A stretch of 64,000 nucleotides of DNA, taken from Polynucleobacter hallstattensis (lineage in GTDB: Bacteria; Pseudomonadota; Gammaproteobacteria; Burkholderiales; Burkholderiaceae). The stretch spans positions 124,001 through 188,000 of the forward strand of contig NZ_JACVPO010000001.1 of assembly GCF_018881835.1 (NCBI RefSeq), written 5' to 3'. Shown here piece by piece: positions 6,442-13,396 of this stretch. Both the position numbers and the translations under genes were made by a program. Below the pieces are notes generated by a model. The model made no database searches. It had not been told where the DNA came from and worked only from the letters and a program-made list of their open reading frames with translations. Within the stretch, counting starts at the first letter, position 1. Every line of letters starts with the position of its first letter.

Positions 6442-7722
6442 TTACCGCAGCAATATTCCAGGTGAACTAGGAATACTTCCAGGTATCTTATTTAAGCTCA
6501 GTAATTGTGAAATGATCCGAATCACCATTGGTGAGTAGCCATTGTTTTCTGCTGGAACACTATAAATATCGCCATCTAAGTTCTTCACACTAGCAAAACT
6601 TTTAGTATTGCCCAGATTTTTATTGACCACCAGCAATGCATATTGGTTTTCTTGTCCGGCCTTTCTAGGACGAGTCGAATCTGATGGCGGCAAAGTCACT
6701 AAATAAGGTACAGCTTGATTTTGAGCTGCAACAACTTGCCCCAAGAATTCAAAAACGCTATGCGTTGAACGCATGGTAAGGATCAACTCGGCCTTAGAGC
6801 CTTTTTTATTGCTTGACTCTGCGCTTGCTCTACAAAAAATACCGGGACTAAATTCTTGTTTAACAAAGTTTGCAAACTTATTCTCATCTACGCAAACTTT
6901 ATATTGAGTATGAGGGTAAGGTTGGCCATACATACTCCCGCCCCCAAAGCCACCCATGCCGCCATAGGGCGATCCCATGCCGCCATAGGGCGATCCCATG
7001 CCAGGAAAGGATGGGTTGTAGCCGCCACCGGGCATCGGATTATTTGGGGTGCGGCCACCTGGTAAGCTGCGGGCAGGAGGCATAGGTGGCTTAGTAGCCT
7101 CCTCTTGCACTTGATCCACAGTCAAACCATAACTGAGTAATTTATATAACTCAGCCTTAAATTCGGGGTACTCCGGGAGTAGTGGATTATTAATATACTT
7201 TACGGACTTACCATCTGGCTGCTTAATTTCAATTGCAGCAATGATTAAGCTAAACATGACTTCTCTGGGCAAGTTATCAGAGATAAAGAACTTGGCAGTC
7301 TCCACTGGAATCGGGGATAAGAAGCCTCTTAAAAAGGTGGCGTTATCTAAGGATGATTGAGAAAAATTAAAACTATTTCCGAAGGAAAGTGAGAGGCTGG
7401 GACTGATACTATTGATGCCTGTAACACCACCAGCAACACCGCCAATCAATCCATTTAAAGAAGCATTCAGACTTGGGCTAGTTGTAACATTTCCAGAGCC
7501 ATTAATACTGGGAATATCTAAAAAGCTTAAGGGTCTCTCGCTTGATGCTCTAATAATGTTAATCAGAATGCTATTGAGCTGATACTGCTCTAAGATGCCA
7601 GCATAATTTGCTGACATTTCTGTAAAGTCAGGTGTTACTGGGGTAGTGCAACTGGTTAGTACGCCAATAGCAGAGAAGCCAAGCAAAAATTTTCTGAGTT
7701 TACGAGTATATTTATTCAGCAT
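6442..7722 (-). CDS. Large lipoprotein with Gly/Pro-rich insert, unknown function
   Basis: A 426-residue lipoprotein. The N-terminus has a positively charged start, a hydrophobic stretch and the lipobox VLTSC (Cys25), so it should be lipid-anchored, probably in the outer membrane. Residues 40-75 hold QLNSILINIIRASSERPLSFLDIPSINGSG. A low-complexity region at about 210-270 is rich in P, G, M, S and Y (GMGSPYG repeats) and looks like a flexible linker. The C-terminal domain contains FCRASAESS, LILTMRSTHSVFEFLGQVV and QYALLVVNKN. I have the impression of a widespread uncharacterised lipoprotein family with the ILINIIRAS motif but cannot name it. It is the largest intact gene of the island. Confidence 0.75.
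   Translation of the reverse strand: MLNKYTRKLRKFLLGFSAIGVLTSCTTPVTPDFTEMSANYAGILEQYQLNSILINIIRASSERPLSFLDIPSINGSGNVTTSPSLNASLNGLIGGVAGGVTGINSISPSLSLSFGNSFNFSQSSLDNATFLRGFLSPIPVETAKFFISDNLPREVMFSLIIAAIEIKQPDGKSVKYINNPLLPEYPEFKAELYKLLSYGLTVDQVQEEATKPPMPPARSLPGGRTPNNPMPGGGYNPSFPGMGSPYGGMGSPYGGMGGFGGGSMYGQPYPHTQYKVCVDENKFANFVKQEFSPGIFCRASAESSNKKGSKAELILTMRSTHSVFEFLGQVVAAQNQAVPYLVTLPPSDSTRPRKAGQENQYALLVVNKNLGNTKSFASVKNLDGDIYSVPAENNGYSPMVIRIISQLLSLNKIPGSIPSSPGILLR
6961..7002. repeat. Perfect 21-bp tandem repeat (two units) in the lipoprotein gene
   Basis: Two exact copies, 6961-6981 and 6982-7002, encoding GMGSPYG twice. Because 21 is a multiple of three, gain or loss of a copy changes linker length without shifting the frame. 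Further degenerate GMG units surround it. Confidence 0.9.
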
Positions 7723-7745
7723 ATTAAGATTAATTGATGGTCTTA

Positions 7746-7814
7746 TTACCTACTATATAACAACTGTGCCAAAACAATTGCTAGGTCAAACCAGTAATAA
7801 CGAAGGTAGTTCAT
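7746..7814 (-). pseudogene. Truncated 5' remnant of an HXXEE membrane-protein paralogue
   Basis: A 22-codon frame, MNYLRYYWFDLAIVLAQLLY and two more residues, closely matches the first residues of the HXXEE protein at 8597-9223 (MNFLRYHWFDLAIFLAIVL) at both protein and DNA level, then stops. It starts 4 bp inside the end of the preceding secreted-protein gene. It is best read as what is left of a deleted copy. Confidence 0.7.
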
Positions 7815-8223
7815 GGCACAGCCCACATCTGGTAATTTTGATTGTAGTAAGGTGGAGGTAAACCTTTAGGGATGCATTGGGTGACTAAATCCTGAGAATT
7901 TGACTTACAAAAGGCTGTTGCACCTTGAGAAAAAACTAGACCTTGTCCATAGTTAATAACGCCACCTGAAACCGGATTTACGAAGCAGGTTGAACCATTC
8001 GCATATATGAATACATAATCGTTAGGGGTTAAAGGCGGACACACTCCGTCTGGGGTGGTTTCACCATCGATCAATTGCATTAATTGATTTTGGGTTAATT
8101 TACATGATCAAGACGAAAATTTCCATCACATTCAGTAGTCTGCTGGGCAAAAGAACTTGAGACACCAGATACAAAGTTAATCATCATAACAAAGAATTTT
8201 AATAGTAATTTAAATTTAGGCAT
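7811..8223 (-). pseudogene. Small secreted protein gene with frameshift after the signal peptide
   Basis: An ATG at 8221-8223 opens a signal peptide ending VSGVSSSFAQ, then QTTECDGNFRLDHVN and a stop. The frame that follows (LTQNQLMQLIDG ... MWAVP, stop at 7811) continues directly if one base is added in the AAATTAA stretch near 8096-8100. The joined protein would have about 137 residues with five cysteines. The signal peptide resembles that of the gene to its right (VSSVSSSFAQ), so the two may be diverged duplicates. Probably inactive. Confidence 0.65.
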
Positions 8224-8259
8224 TGTTAACTTTGTCTTCAGAAACTAAATGGAGACAAC

Positions 8260-8586
8260 CTATCTGTTGCTGGGTGCAATTGGCTTTTGCTCTACTTGTG
8301 ACTGCTGTCCTTCTTGCATTATTTGGGAGCCACCGCCTTCTGACTGGGTTGTGCAGCCCGAAGAAAACCATGTCGCATTAACCTCATTACAAAATTCGAA
8401 TGTCCCACCTCCATTACCAAATGGGCTATTGCAATTCATATAATTTTGATAGGTAGATTTACATATTGGGCTAGCGTTAGGAGCGAGAACCTGGGGGCTA
8501 TAAAACTGAGCAAAAGAACTTGAAACACTAGATACATAGATCATAAAAACAAATAAGCATTTAAGTAGAGATAGATATTGAGACAT
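8260..8586 (-). CDS. Small secreted protein, Gly/Gln-rich C-terminus, unknown function
   Basis: A 108-residue protein with a signal peptide ending SVSSSFAQ. The mature part has four cysteines (PICKST, MNCNSP, EFCNEV, SGCTTQ) and a low-complexity tail (GGGSQIMQEGQQSQVEQ). The function is not recognised. It is 10 bp downstream of the HXXEE gene and upstream of a frameshifted relative that shares its signal-peptide pattern. Confidence 0.65.
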   Translation of the reverse strand: MSQYLSLLKCLFVFMIYVSSVSSSFAQFYSPQVLAPNASPICKSTYQNYMNCNSPFGNGGGTFEFCNEVNATWFSSGCTTQSEGGGSQIMQEGQQSQVEQKPIAPSNR

Positions 8587-8596
8587 CTAAATTCCT

Positions 8597-9223
8597 TTAA
8601 TTTTTTTGTGAATTGGGGAATAAGAAACTACCAGGAAATACATAAGGTGTATTGCGATCTGCCAACCAAATAATCATTTTACAAACGCAAAAGTAATTTA
8701 ATATCACTCCAATACCAATGCCAATAAACCAATCCAAGGGTGTTGCCAAATGTTCGACTATCACCATATCAAAGAAAAAATACACGATGGGTACGAAGCA
8801 TAACCAAGAAGTAATCAAACCTGGGTTATACAAAATCTTACCCTTGATATTAAAAATAAAGGTGTGAGCAACAATATTTCCAATGGATACCATCATGGTT
8901 GCAAATGCTAGCCAGATAGCTTGACGCCAAAATAAAGCCGCCAATACATAACTACCCCAGCCAAAAAAGACATTGACGATCATACCGCTGTTGGCATTTA
9001 ACGGATACCGATCAGGAATATCACTGCTGAACAATGCCGTATTAAGCATTCCAGGGAAATATCCTGGGTAACGCCATTCCTCTATCTGGTGCAAAAATAA
9101 TGAACCAAGGCTAAGCCATAACACTAAAGTCATGCCAGATGGTTGAATAGCATAGAGTGCGATAGCCAAAACAATTGCCAAAAAAATTGCTAGATCGAAC
9201 CAGTGGTAGCGAAGAAAATTCAA
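8597..9223 (-). CDS. HXXEE-domain integral membrane protein
   Basis: A 208-residue protein with about five to six membrane helices. The key segment LFLHQIEEWRYPGYFPG gives the H-x-x-E-E motif, and a second conserved part, NIVAHTFIFN, follows later, as in the uncharacterised HXXEE family. The start is TTG (9221-9223), 11 bp after the stop of the secreted gene at 9234. Two short remnants of the same 5' end occur elsewhere in the island (7746-7814 and 10330-10365), so this is the only complete copy. Conserved polar and acidic residues in the membrane suggest an enzyme or metal site; that is inference. Confidence 0.75.
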   Translation of the reverse strand: MNFLRYHWFDLAIFLAIVLAIALYAIQPSGMTLVLWLSLGSLFLHQIEEWRYPGYFPGMLNTALFSSDIPDRYPLNANSGMIVNVFFGWGSYVLAALFWRQAIWLAFATMMVSIGNIVAHTFIFNIKGKILYNPGLITSWLCFVPIVYFFFDMVIVEHLATPLDWFIGIGIGVILNYFCVCKMIIWLADRNTPYVFPGSFLFPNSQKN

Positions 9224-9233
9224 GATTAATTAC

Positions 9234-9533
9234 TTACTGCGGAAAGCAATTAACTGATGCTGCGAAATATGGATCATTTGGATAGCACATCATTTGCCCT
9301 CTAGCGAATCTAATGGCCTCGTCTTGATTGGGTGCCTCAATGCCAATGGTGAGGGTGTAGTTTGGCTCTAACGGCGGGCCGTCTGTCAATTTACATTCAC
9401 AAATATACCTCTGAACTGGTATACAGCCATCAGGCTGCGTAGGAACACCAGACCCAGGGCAATACTGTGCATGAGCGGATTCAATACACAAGGCACTTAC
9501 GATAATTATTATAGAAAGATATATTTTTTTCAT
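9234..9533 (-). CDS. Small secreted Cys-containing protein, unknown function
   Basis: A 99-residue protein with a signal peptide ending ESAHAQ. The mature part has six cysteines (YCPGS, DGCIP, ICECKL, MMCYP, VNCFP). The segment YTLTIGIEAPNQDEAIRFARGQ (22 residues, so given here by its ends: YTLTIG to FARGQ) predicts a strand followed by a helix and loosely resembles NAAIENWA in the paired paralogues at 10.0-11.1 kb. No family recognised. It is likely co-transcribed with the HXXEE gene 11 bp downstream. Confidence 0.65.
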   Translation of the reverse strand: MKKIYLSIIIIVSALCIESAHAQYCPGSGVPTQPDGCIPVQRYICECKLTDGPPLEPNYTLTIGIEAPNQDEAIRFARGQMMCYPNDPYFAASVNCFPQ

Positions 9534-9560
9534 TGTGCGCTTAACTATCCACAGATTTAA

Positions 9561-9950
9561 TTACATACCATAGGTTTTACAAGCTTGGACTCTTTGCTTT
9601 ATGTAATCGCATGAAGTTGGGTTGCAAGTTGTTTTCCCAGTCTCATATAAATTTACTAAAGTTTTACAGTTTGCAATTTCCTGAGGGCTTGGCAATGAGC
9701 TTGTCGATGGTTCCGAGGAGTAATAGTCCATCATGGACATGATTATCGAGAAGGCCATGCTCTTGCAATACTCTTGGGGTGTATAGGCACTAGACATATA
9801 TTGCTTGTATTCACCTTGAACCATACAACGATTAAAGTAAACTTCATAAGCCTGTTCTTGCGCCTGTTGAGACATAAATGGCTGAGCATGAGCTAATTGA
9901 ATACAGGATATGCTTAAGAAAATCAATGCAGCAAGGGAATGTTTTTTCAT
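9561..9950 (-). CDS. Small secreted helical protein, unknown function
   Basis: A 129-residue protein with a signal peptide ending QLAHAQ. The mature part looks helical, with six cysteines spaced through it (NRCMVQ, EYCKSM, ANCKTL, TTCNPTSC, QACKTY). No domain is recognised. The signal-peptide cleavage pattern (AHAQ or FAQ followed by P, Q or Y) is shared by most genes of the island, which suggests they use the same secretion route or share ancestry at the 5' end. Confidence 0.65.
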   Translation of the reverse strand: MKKHSLAALIFLSISCIQLAHAQPFMSQQAQEQAYEVYFNRCMVQGEYKQYMSSAYTPQEYCKSMAFSIIMSMMDYYSSEPSTSSLPSPQEIANCKTLVNLYETGKTTCNPTSCDYIKQRVQACKTYGM

Positions 9951-10042
9951 TTATATTGACCGCAAGAACTAGGTGGTGGAGCCATTCCTAATAATGCTGC
10001 CGCCTCTGCTACGAAATCGGATTCAAGAAGTTTAGAATGCAC
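9947..10042 (-). pseudogene. Possible gene fragment, 31 codons
   Basis: A frame overlapping the end of the gene at 10032 reads SKLLESDFVAEAAALLGMAP, then PPSSCGQYK, and ends in ATGA overlapping the next start. It looks like the C-terminal end of a Cys-bearing protein of the island type, but it is too short to be sure. Confidence 0.3.
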
Positions 10043-10319
10043 CAGGATTTCCTAGGGGGTTGTAATTACCTTGCAACAATGTGCAAGCCACTTCAAATAT
10101 TTCTCTAGGAAGTCCATCTGAGACAAAATTATTAGTCCAGTATTCAATTGCTGCATTTTTACTAACAGCAGAAACGGTACCTCCACCAATAACTCCAGGC
10201 AGGTAACTCTCCCAAGGCCTCACTATAGTTGTGATGCAGCTATAAACTGACATGGGTTGTGAAAAAATTGAGGGCGAAATTAAGGTACACAACATCAAAA
10301 CAAAGAATAATTTTTTTAT
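10032..10319 (-). pseudogene. Tandem paralogue of the 10765 gene with ATG changed to ATA
   Basis: Aligns along its length with the gene at 10765-11064: both have KKLFFVLML at the start, a VRPW motif, NAAIE-x-W in the middle and PREIF-x-VAC near the end. The upstream DNA also matches, and the only change at the start is one base that turns ATG into ATA (10317-10319). Translation could begin at TTG or ATG near 10296-10300, but that would remove part of the signal peptide. The copy is therefore probably silent or weakly expressed. Function unknown. Confidence 0.6.
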
Positions 10320-10329
10320 TTAAAAACTT

Positions 10330-10365
10330 TCATACTGAATAACAGTGGTAGCGAAGATAGTTCAC
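10330..10365 (-). pseudogene. Second 5' remnant of an HXXEE gene copy
   Basis: Eleven codons from GTG read VNYLRYHCYSV. NYLRYH matches the start of the HXXEE protein, and the DNA (CTTCGCTACCACTG) is identical to the start of the complete gene. It begins 5 bp after the stop of the secreted gene at 10370, the same arrangement as at the other two copies. Confidence 0.6.
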
Positions 10366-10369
10366 CAGC

Positions 10370-10660
10370 TTATTGATTGAAAGAAGGATTTTGAGTGCAC
10401 CAATAAGTAAAAAAGGAAATTTGCGCCCCCCAAATTCGTACATTTTCAGCAGCAGTTTGCATAGGATTGTTCATAATTCTATTACGATTAAAAGCTAGGC
10501 AATTATTAATGGCTTGCTGTTCTGGAGTGATGGTTGGATTCTCCTCAGCTTGTTGACCCATTATATTGGTCATCCAAGGAGGAGGTTCAGGCTGAGCCAA
10601 AGTTAGTCTAGTGAATGATAAGCTCAAAAGAATTGCTGTCACAAGATAAAATTTTTTCAT
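10370..10660 (-). CDS. Small secreted protein, unknown function
   Basis: A 96-residue protein with a signal peptide ending RLTLAQ. The mature part is Pro- and Gln-rich at first (PEPPPWMTNIMGQQAEENP), then helical, with two cysteines (NNCLAF, YWCTQN) that could form one disulfide. No family recognised. It is followed at once by an HXXEE remnant, so it may once have been paired with a full membrane-protein gene, as the 9234 gene still is. Confidence 0.65.
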   Translation of the reverse strand: MKKFYLVTAILLSLSFTRLTLAQPEPPPWMTNIMGQQAEENPTITPEQQAINNCLAFNRNRIMNNPMQTAAENVRIWGAQISFFTYWCTQNPSFNQ

Positions 10661-10764
10661 TGCCTTTAATTCACTCCTTAGTCGTTTCTAGTATCTGAGT
10701 ATGCAAGCTACACAGGCTGCGCAGAAATTTGTAACGTTAACGCACCAAAAATGGCACTTCGTCA

Positions 10765-11064
10765 CTAAAAACCAGTCGGCCCAGGACTAAACTGATTATT
10801 TGATGGGAAGTAGTTACCATCAACTACGCAAGCTACGTTAAATATTTCCCTAGGAAATCCTTGTGAGACAAAAATATTAGCCCAGTTTTCAATTGCTGCA
10901 TTTTCACTCACAAAAATTCCACCGCCTCCCTCGTAAGGTCCAGGCTGGTAACCATTCCAAGGCCTCACTATGATCATGTTGCAGTTATAAAATGACGTGG
11001 GTTGTGCAAAAATTGAGGGCGAAATTGAGGTGTACAACATCAAAACAAAGAATAATTTTTTCAT
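10765..11064 (-). CDS. Small secreted protein, intact member of a tandem pair
   Basis: A 99-residue protein with a signal peptide ending PSIFAQ. The mature part has two cysteines (YNCNMI, VACVVDG), a Gly-rich loop (PYEGGGGIF) and a predicted helix NAAIENWANIFVSQG. It is the intact counterpart of the damaged copy at 10032-10319. It is the first gene of the island run and is divergent from the TetR gene. The AT-rich 106-bp gap at 11065-11170 should hold both promoters. Confidence 0.68.
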   Translation of the reverse strand: MKKLFFVLMLYTSISPSIFAQPTSFYNCNMIIVRPWNGYQPGPYEGGGGIFVSENAAIENWANIFVSQGFPREIFNVACVVDGNYFPSNNQFSPGPTGF

Positions 11065-11176
11065 TTAAAGACTTTCACACAAAATAAAATAGATAATTAT
11101 TTTTAATCTAGTGTATCTATATTTTATTTGTTGAACTAAATTTGAATCAAGCGGTCGGTTTTGAGAGAAAGTGACT

Positions 11177-11875
11177 ATGGCAAGTAAGCAAAAAGTATCA
11201 AAACCCCTTAATAAATCCAATTCTCCCGTTGCCAGAACAGGTCAAGGCAGCACGCTTAAAAAGCGTCTTTTAAAGGCCAAAGAAGAAGACCTTATTAACG
11301 GCAGGGAAAAGATTTTGATGGCGGCTCGGGCCTGCTTTGCCCGGCAAGGCTTTGCTGGCACATCCATGAAAGATATTCAATTGGCCGCAAACTGTTCTCG
11401 TGGAAACTTGTATCACCACTTCAAAGCCAAAGAAGAAATTGTTCAAATCATTACTGCGCAGAACCTAGGTCGATTCTGTGATCGGATCGAGACTATTCTC
11501 AAAGAATCCGATGAACGTGACTTGAGCTTATTAGAGATCATTGAAGAGTTAGCTAGTTTTGCTGAAGAAATTACAAAAGGTCCTGGTAAGGGAATTGCGT
11601 TTCATGTCTGGTCTCTGTCGATGGTTGAGCCTGAAGTACGTAAAACCATGCTGATCTACTTTGAACGGATTCGTAGCGGCTTAGAGCAAAAAATTATTCT
11701 CTTAATGAAAAAAGGCAAGCTGCAAAAGAATAAAAATACTCAACAGTTATCCGTAGCTCTATTTGGACTAGTCATACCAGGCTTTACTGTACAAAGCGTA
11801 TTCATGGATGAAAAGGCAATTGATTCTTTACAGTATGCCGAATCGCTCAATTTGCTATTAAAGAGAAGCCCATGA
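11177..11875 (+). CDS. TetR/AcrR-family transcriptional regulator
   Basis: A 232-residue regulator from the ATG at 11177. A GTG two codons upstream is possible but sits too close to the GAGAGAAAG ribosome-binding site. After a charged tail of about 35 residues, the helix-turn-helix reads REKILMAARACFARQGFAG, TSMKDIQLAANCSRGNLYHHF (given in two parts), the standard TetR DNA-binding block. The ligand domain follows (about 100-230). It faces away from the secreted-protein run, so control of the first island promoter is possible but unproven. The ligand is not predictable. Confidence 0.88.
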   Translation: MASKQKVSKPLNKSNSPVARTGQGSTLKKRLLKAKEEDLINGREKILMAARACFARQGFAGTSMKDIQLAANCSRGNLYHHFKAKEEIVQIITAQNLGRFCDRIETILKESDERDLSLLEIIEELASFAEEITKGPGKGIAFHVWSLSMVEPEVRKTMLIYFERIRSGLEQKIILLMKKGKLQKNKNTQQLSVALFGLVIPGFTVQSVFMDEKAIDSLQYAESLNLLLKRSP

Positions 11876-11921
11876 GGTTTCGACAGGCCGTTATTGGCCG
11901 ATAGCGGACCCTCAGTGCCAA

Positions 11922-11952
11922 AAGAAAAGCCACCCCGTAGGATGGCTTTGGT
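11922..11952 (-). terminator. Terminator behind tRNA-Ser(UGA)
   Basis: AAAGCCA and TGGCTTT arms (11926-11949) with one inner mismatch. On the minus strand a run TTTTCTTTT follows, downstream of the tRNA. Confidence 0.6.
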
Positions 11953-11967
11953 AACGATTTTGGTAAC
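11948..11967. repeat. Direct repeat TTGGTAAC, 12 bp apart, beside tRNA-Ser
   Basis: Two exact 8-bp copies (11948-11955 and 11960-11967) lie about 45 bp beyond the tRNA 3' end. This position is common for integrase arm sites or remnants of an inserted element, but there is no integrase gene nearby. Confidence 0.3.
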
Positions 11968-12010
11968 AAGGCTGTTGTATTGCCACAAACCCTTGTAATA
12001 CCTATTGACT

Positions 12011-12100
12011 TGGCGGAAGAGGTGAGATTCGAACTCACGGAGGACTTTCATCCTCGCCAGTTTTCAAGACTGGTGCATTCAACCGCTCTGCCACTCTTCC
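12011..12100 (-). tRNA. tRNA-Ser (anticodon UGA)
   Basis: A 90-nt class II tRNA. The acceptor GGAAGAG pairs with CTCTTCC and an encoded CCA follows. The anticodon loop is CTTGAAA. A long variable arm and the T loop TTCGAAT are present. The 3' end lies towards 12011. Confidence 0.95.
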
Positions 12101-12120
12101 GTTGCGATTTAAGCCCTCGA

Positions 12121-13257
12121 TTATAGAGAACTTTTGATTTGCGCCTCTAAATGCTGGGCAATTGCTAAACAAGAGGTGAGCCCTGGGGACTCAAAGCCAT
12201 AGAGGTTAAATAAGCCGTTCAGTTGATGCTGTTGTGGTCCTTCAAAGTAAAAATCTCCTGCTGGGGCGTTTGGCGGGACGATTTTGGCTCTGACGCCCGA
12301 GTAATCCGCTTGTAAAGAGCCATCTTTTAGGCCGGGCCAATATTTTCTGACGGCTGCATAAAAGCTATCTCCCCGCCCTTGATCAACCGTGTAGTTAATC
12401 TGACTTTCTTCATCGATATGAAGCCATTCCACATCAGGGCCAAACTTGGCCTGCCCACCCATATCGAGAGTCAGATGAACGCCTAGTCCACCTGGCTCAG
12501 GGATGGGATAAATCAAATGACTAAATGGAGATTTACCAGATAAGGAGAAGTAATTACCTTTTGCGAAGTAGGCTTTGGGTATTCGGTCTTTCGAGAGTCC
12601 TTCAATTTTTTGGGCTAGCGCTGGCGCACTCAGTCCCGCACAATTAATCAGCAACTTCGTCTGAATGATCATGCCGTCAGCGCCACCAATCGTGAGCTCA
12701 AAGCCACCTTGGGCATCATTGCCAGTCGGCTTGGCACTAATCAAGGGGGATTGATAGGCAACCATACCGCCTGCATCCTCAAACCCACCAAGCAATGACA
12801 GCATTAATCCGTGACTATCTACTACGCCGGTTGAACTCGAGAGTACTGCTGCCTCACACTGCAACTGCGGTTCCAGCGCTTTCGCCTGCGCCCCTGAAAT
12901 CATCTTGATATCAGGCACTTGGTTATTTTGAGCCTTATAAAGAATTGCCTGAAGGTCATCTAACTGACTAGCGTCTGCTGCAACGATTAATTTACCGTAG
13001 GCTTGCGTGCTTACTTGATGACTGCGGCAATATTCATACAAGAGACGATTACCTTCTACGCAGAGCTTAGCCTTGAGTGAATCTTTAGGGTAATAAATCC
13101 CCGCATGAATCACTTCACTATTGCGCGCACTACTGATGGTTCCAAAAGAATCTTCACGCTCGAGCAAAATCGTTTCTCGGCCTTGCAAAGCCATCTCGCG
13201 AGCAACTGCTAAACCAACGACTCCAGCGCCTACTACTACGCAATCAACCTGCTCCAT
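12121..13257 (-). CDS. FAD-dependent oxidoreductase, L-2-hydroxyglutarate oxidase-like (LhgO/DAO family)
   Basis: A 378-residue flavoprotein. The N-terminal dinucleotide fold is VVVGAGVVGLAVAREMALQG, followed by an acidic strand end (LLERE) that should bind the FAD ribose. SSARNSEVIHAGIYYP and GLGVHLTLDMGGQAKFGPD are typical of the L2HGDH/LhgO branch of the D-amino-acid-oxidase superfamily, and YGFESPGLTSCLAIA closes the FAD site. The likely reaction is oxidation of L-2-hydroxyglutarate or a similar 2-hydroxy acid to the keto acid, with electrons passed to oxygen or quinone. Single gene between tRNA-Ser and pgi. The substrate is inferred. Confidence 0.85.
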   Translation of the reverse strand: MEQVDCVVVGAGVVGLAVAREMALQGRETILLEREDSFGTISSARNSEVIHAGIYYPKDSLKAKLCVEGNRLLYEYCRSHQVSTQAYGKLIVAADASQLDDLQAILYKAQNNQVPDIKMISGAQAKALEPQLQCEAAVLSSSTGVVDSHGLMLSLLGGFEDAGGMVAYQSPLISAKPTGNDAQGGFELTIGGADGMIIQTKLLINCAGLSAPALAQKIEGLSKDRIPKAYFAKGNYFSLSGKSPFSHLIYPIPEPGGLGVHLTLDMGGQAKFGPDVEWLHIDEESQINYTVDQGRGDSFYAAVRKYWPGLKDGSLQADYSGVRAKIVPPNAPAGDFYFEGPQQHQLNGLFNLYGFESPGLTSCLAIAQHLEAQIKSSL

Positions 13258-13396
13258 CCGCTATTCCTGACTTGATTTCAGATATGTCTCAATTTTGTAA
13301 TGACTTTTGCCTAAGATAAAGCACTTATATTGATCAAATCGTAACATTTTCAGCGTTTTAAGGGGATTTGGATGCCCTTATTGATAAAATCTAGCC

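Noticed and set aside
6961..7002. CRISPR-like repeat
   Set aside because: Two adjacent copies without spacers, inside a coding region and in frame.
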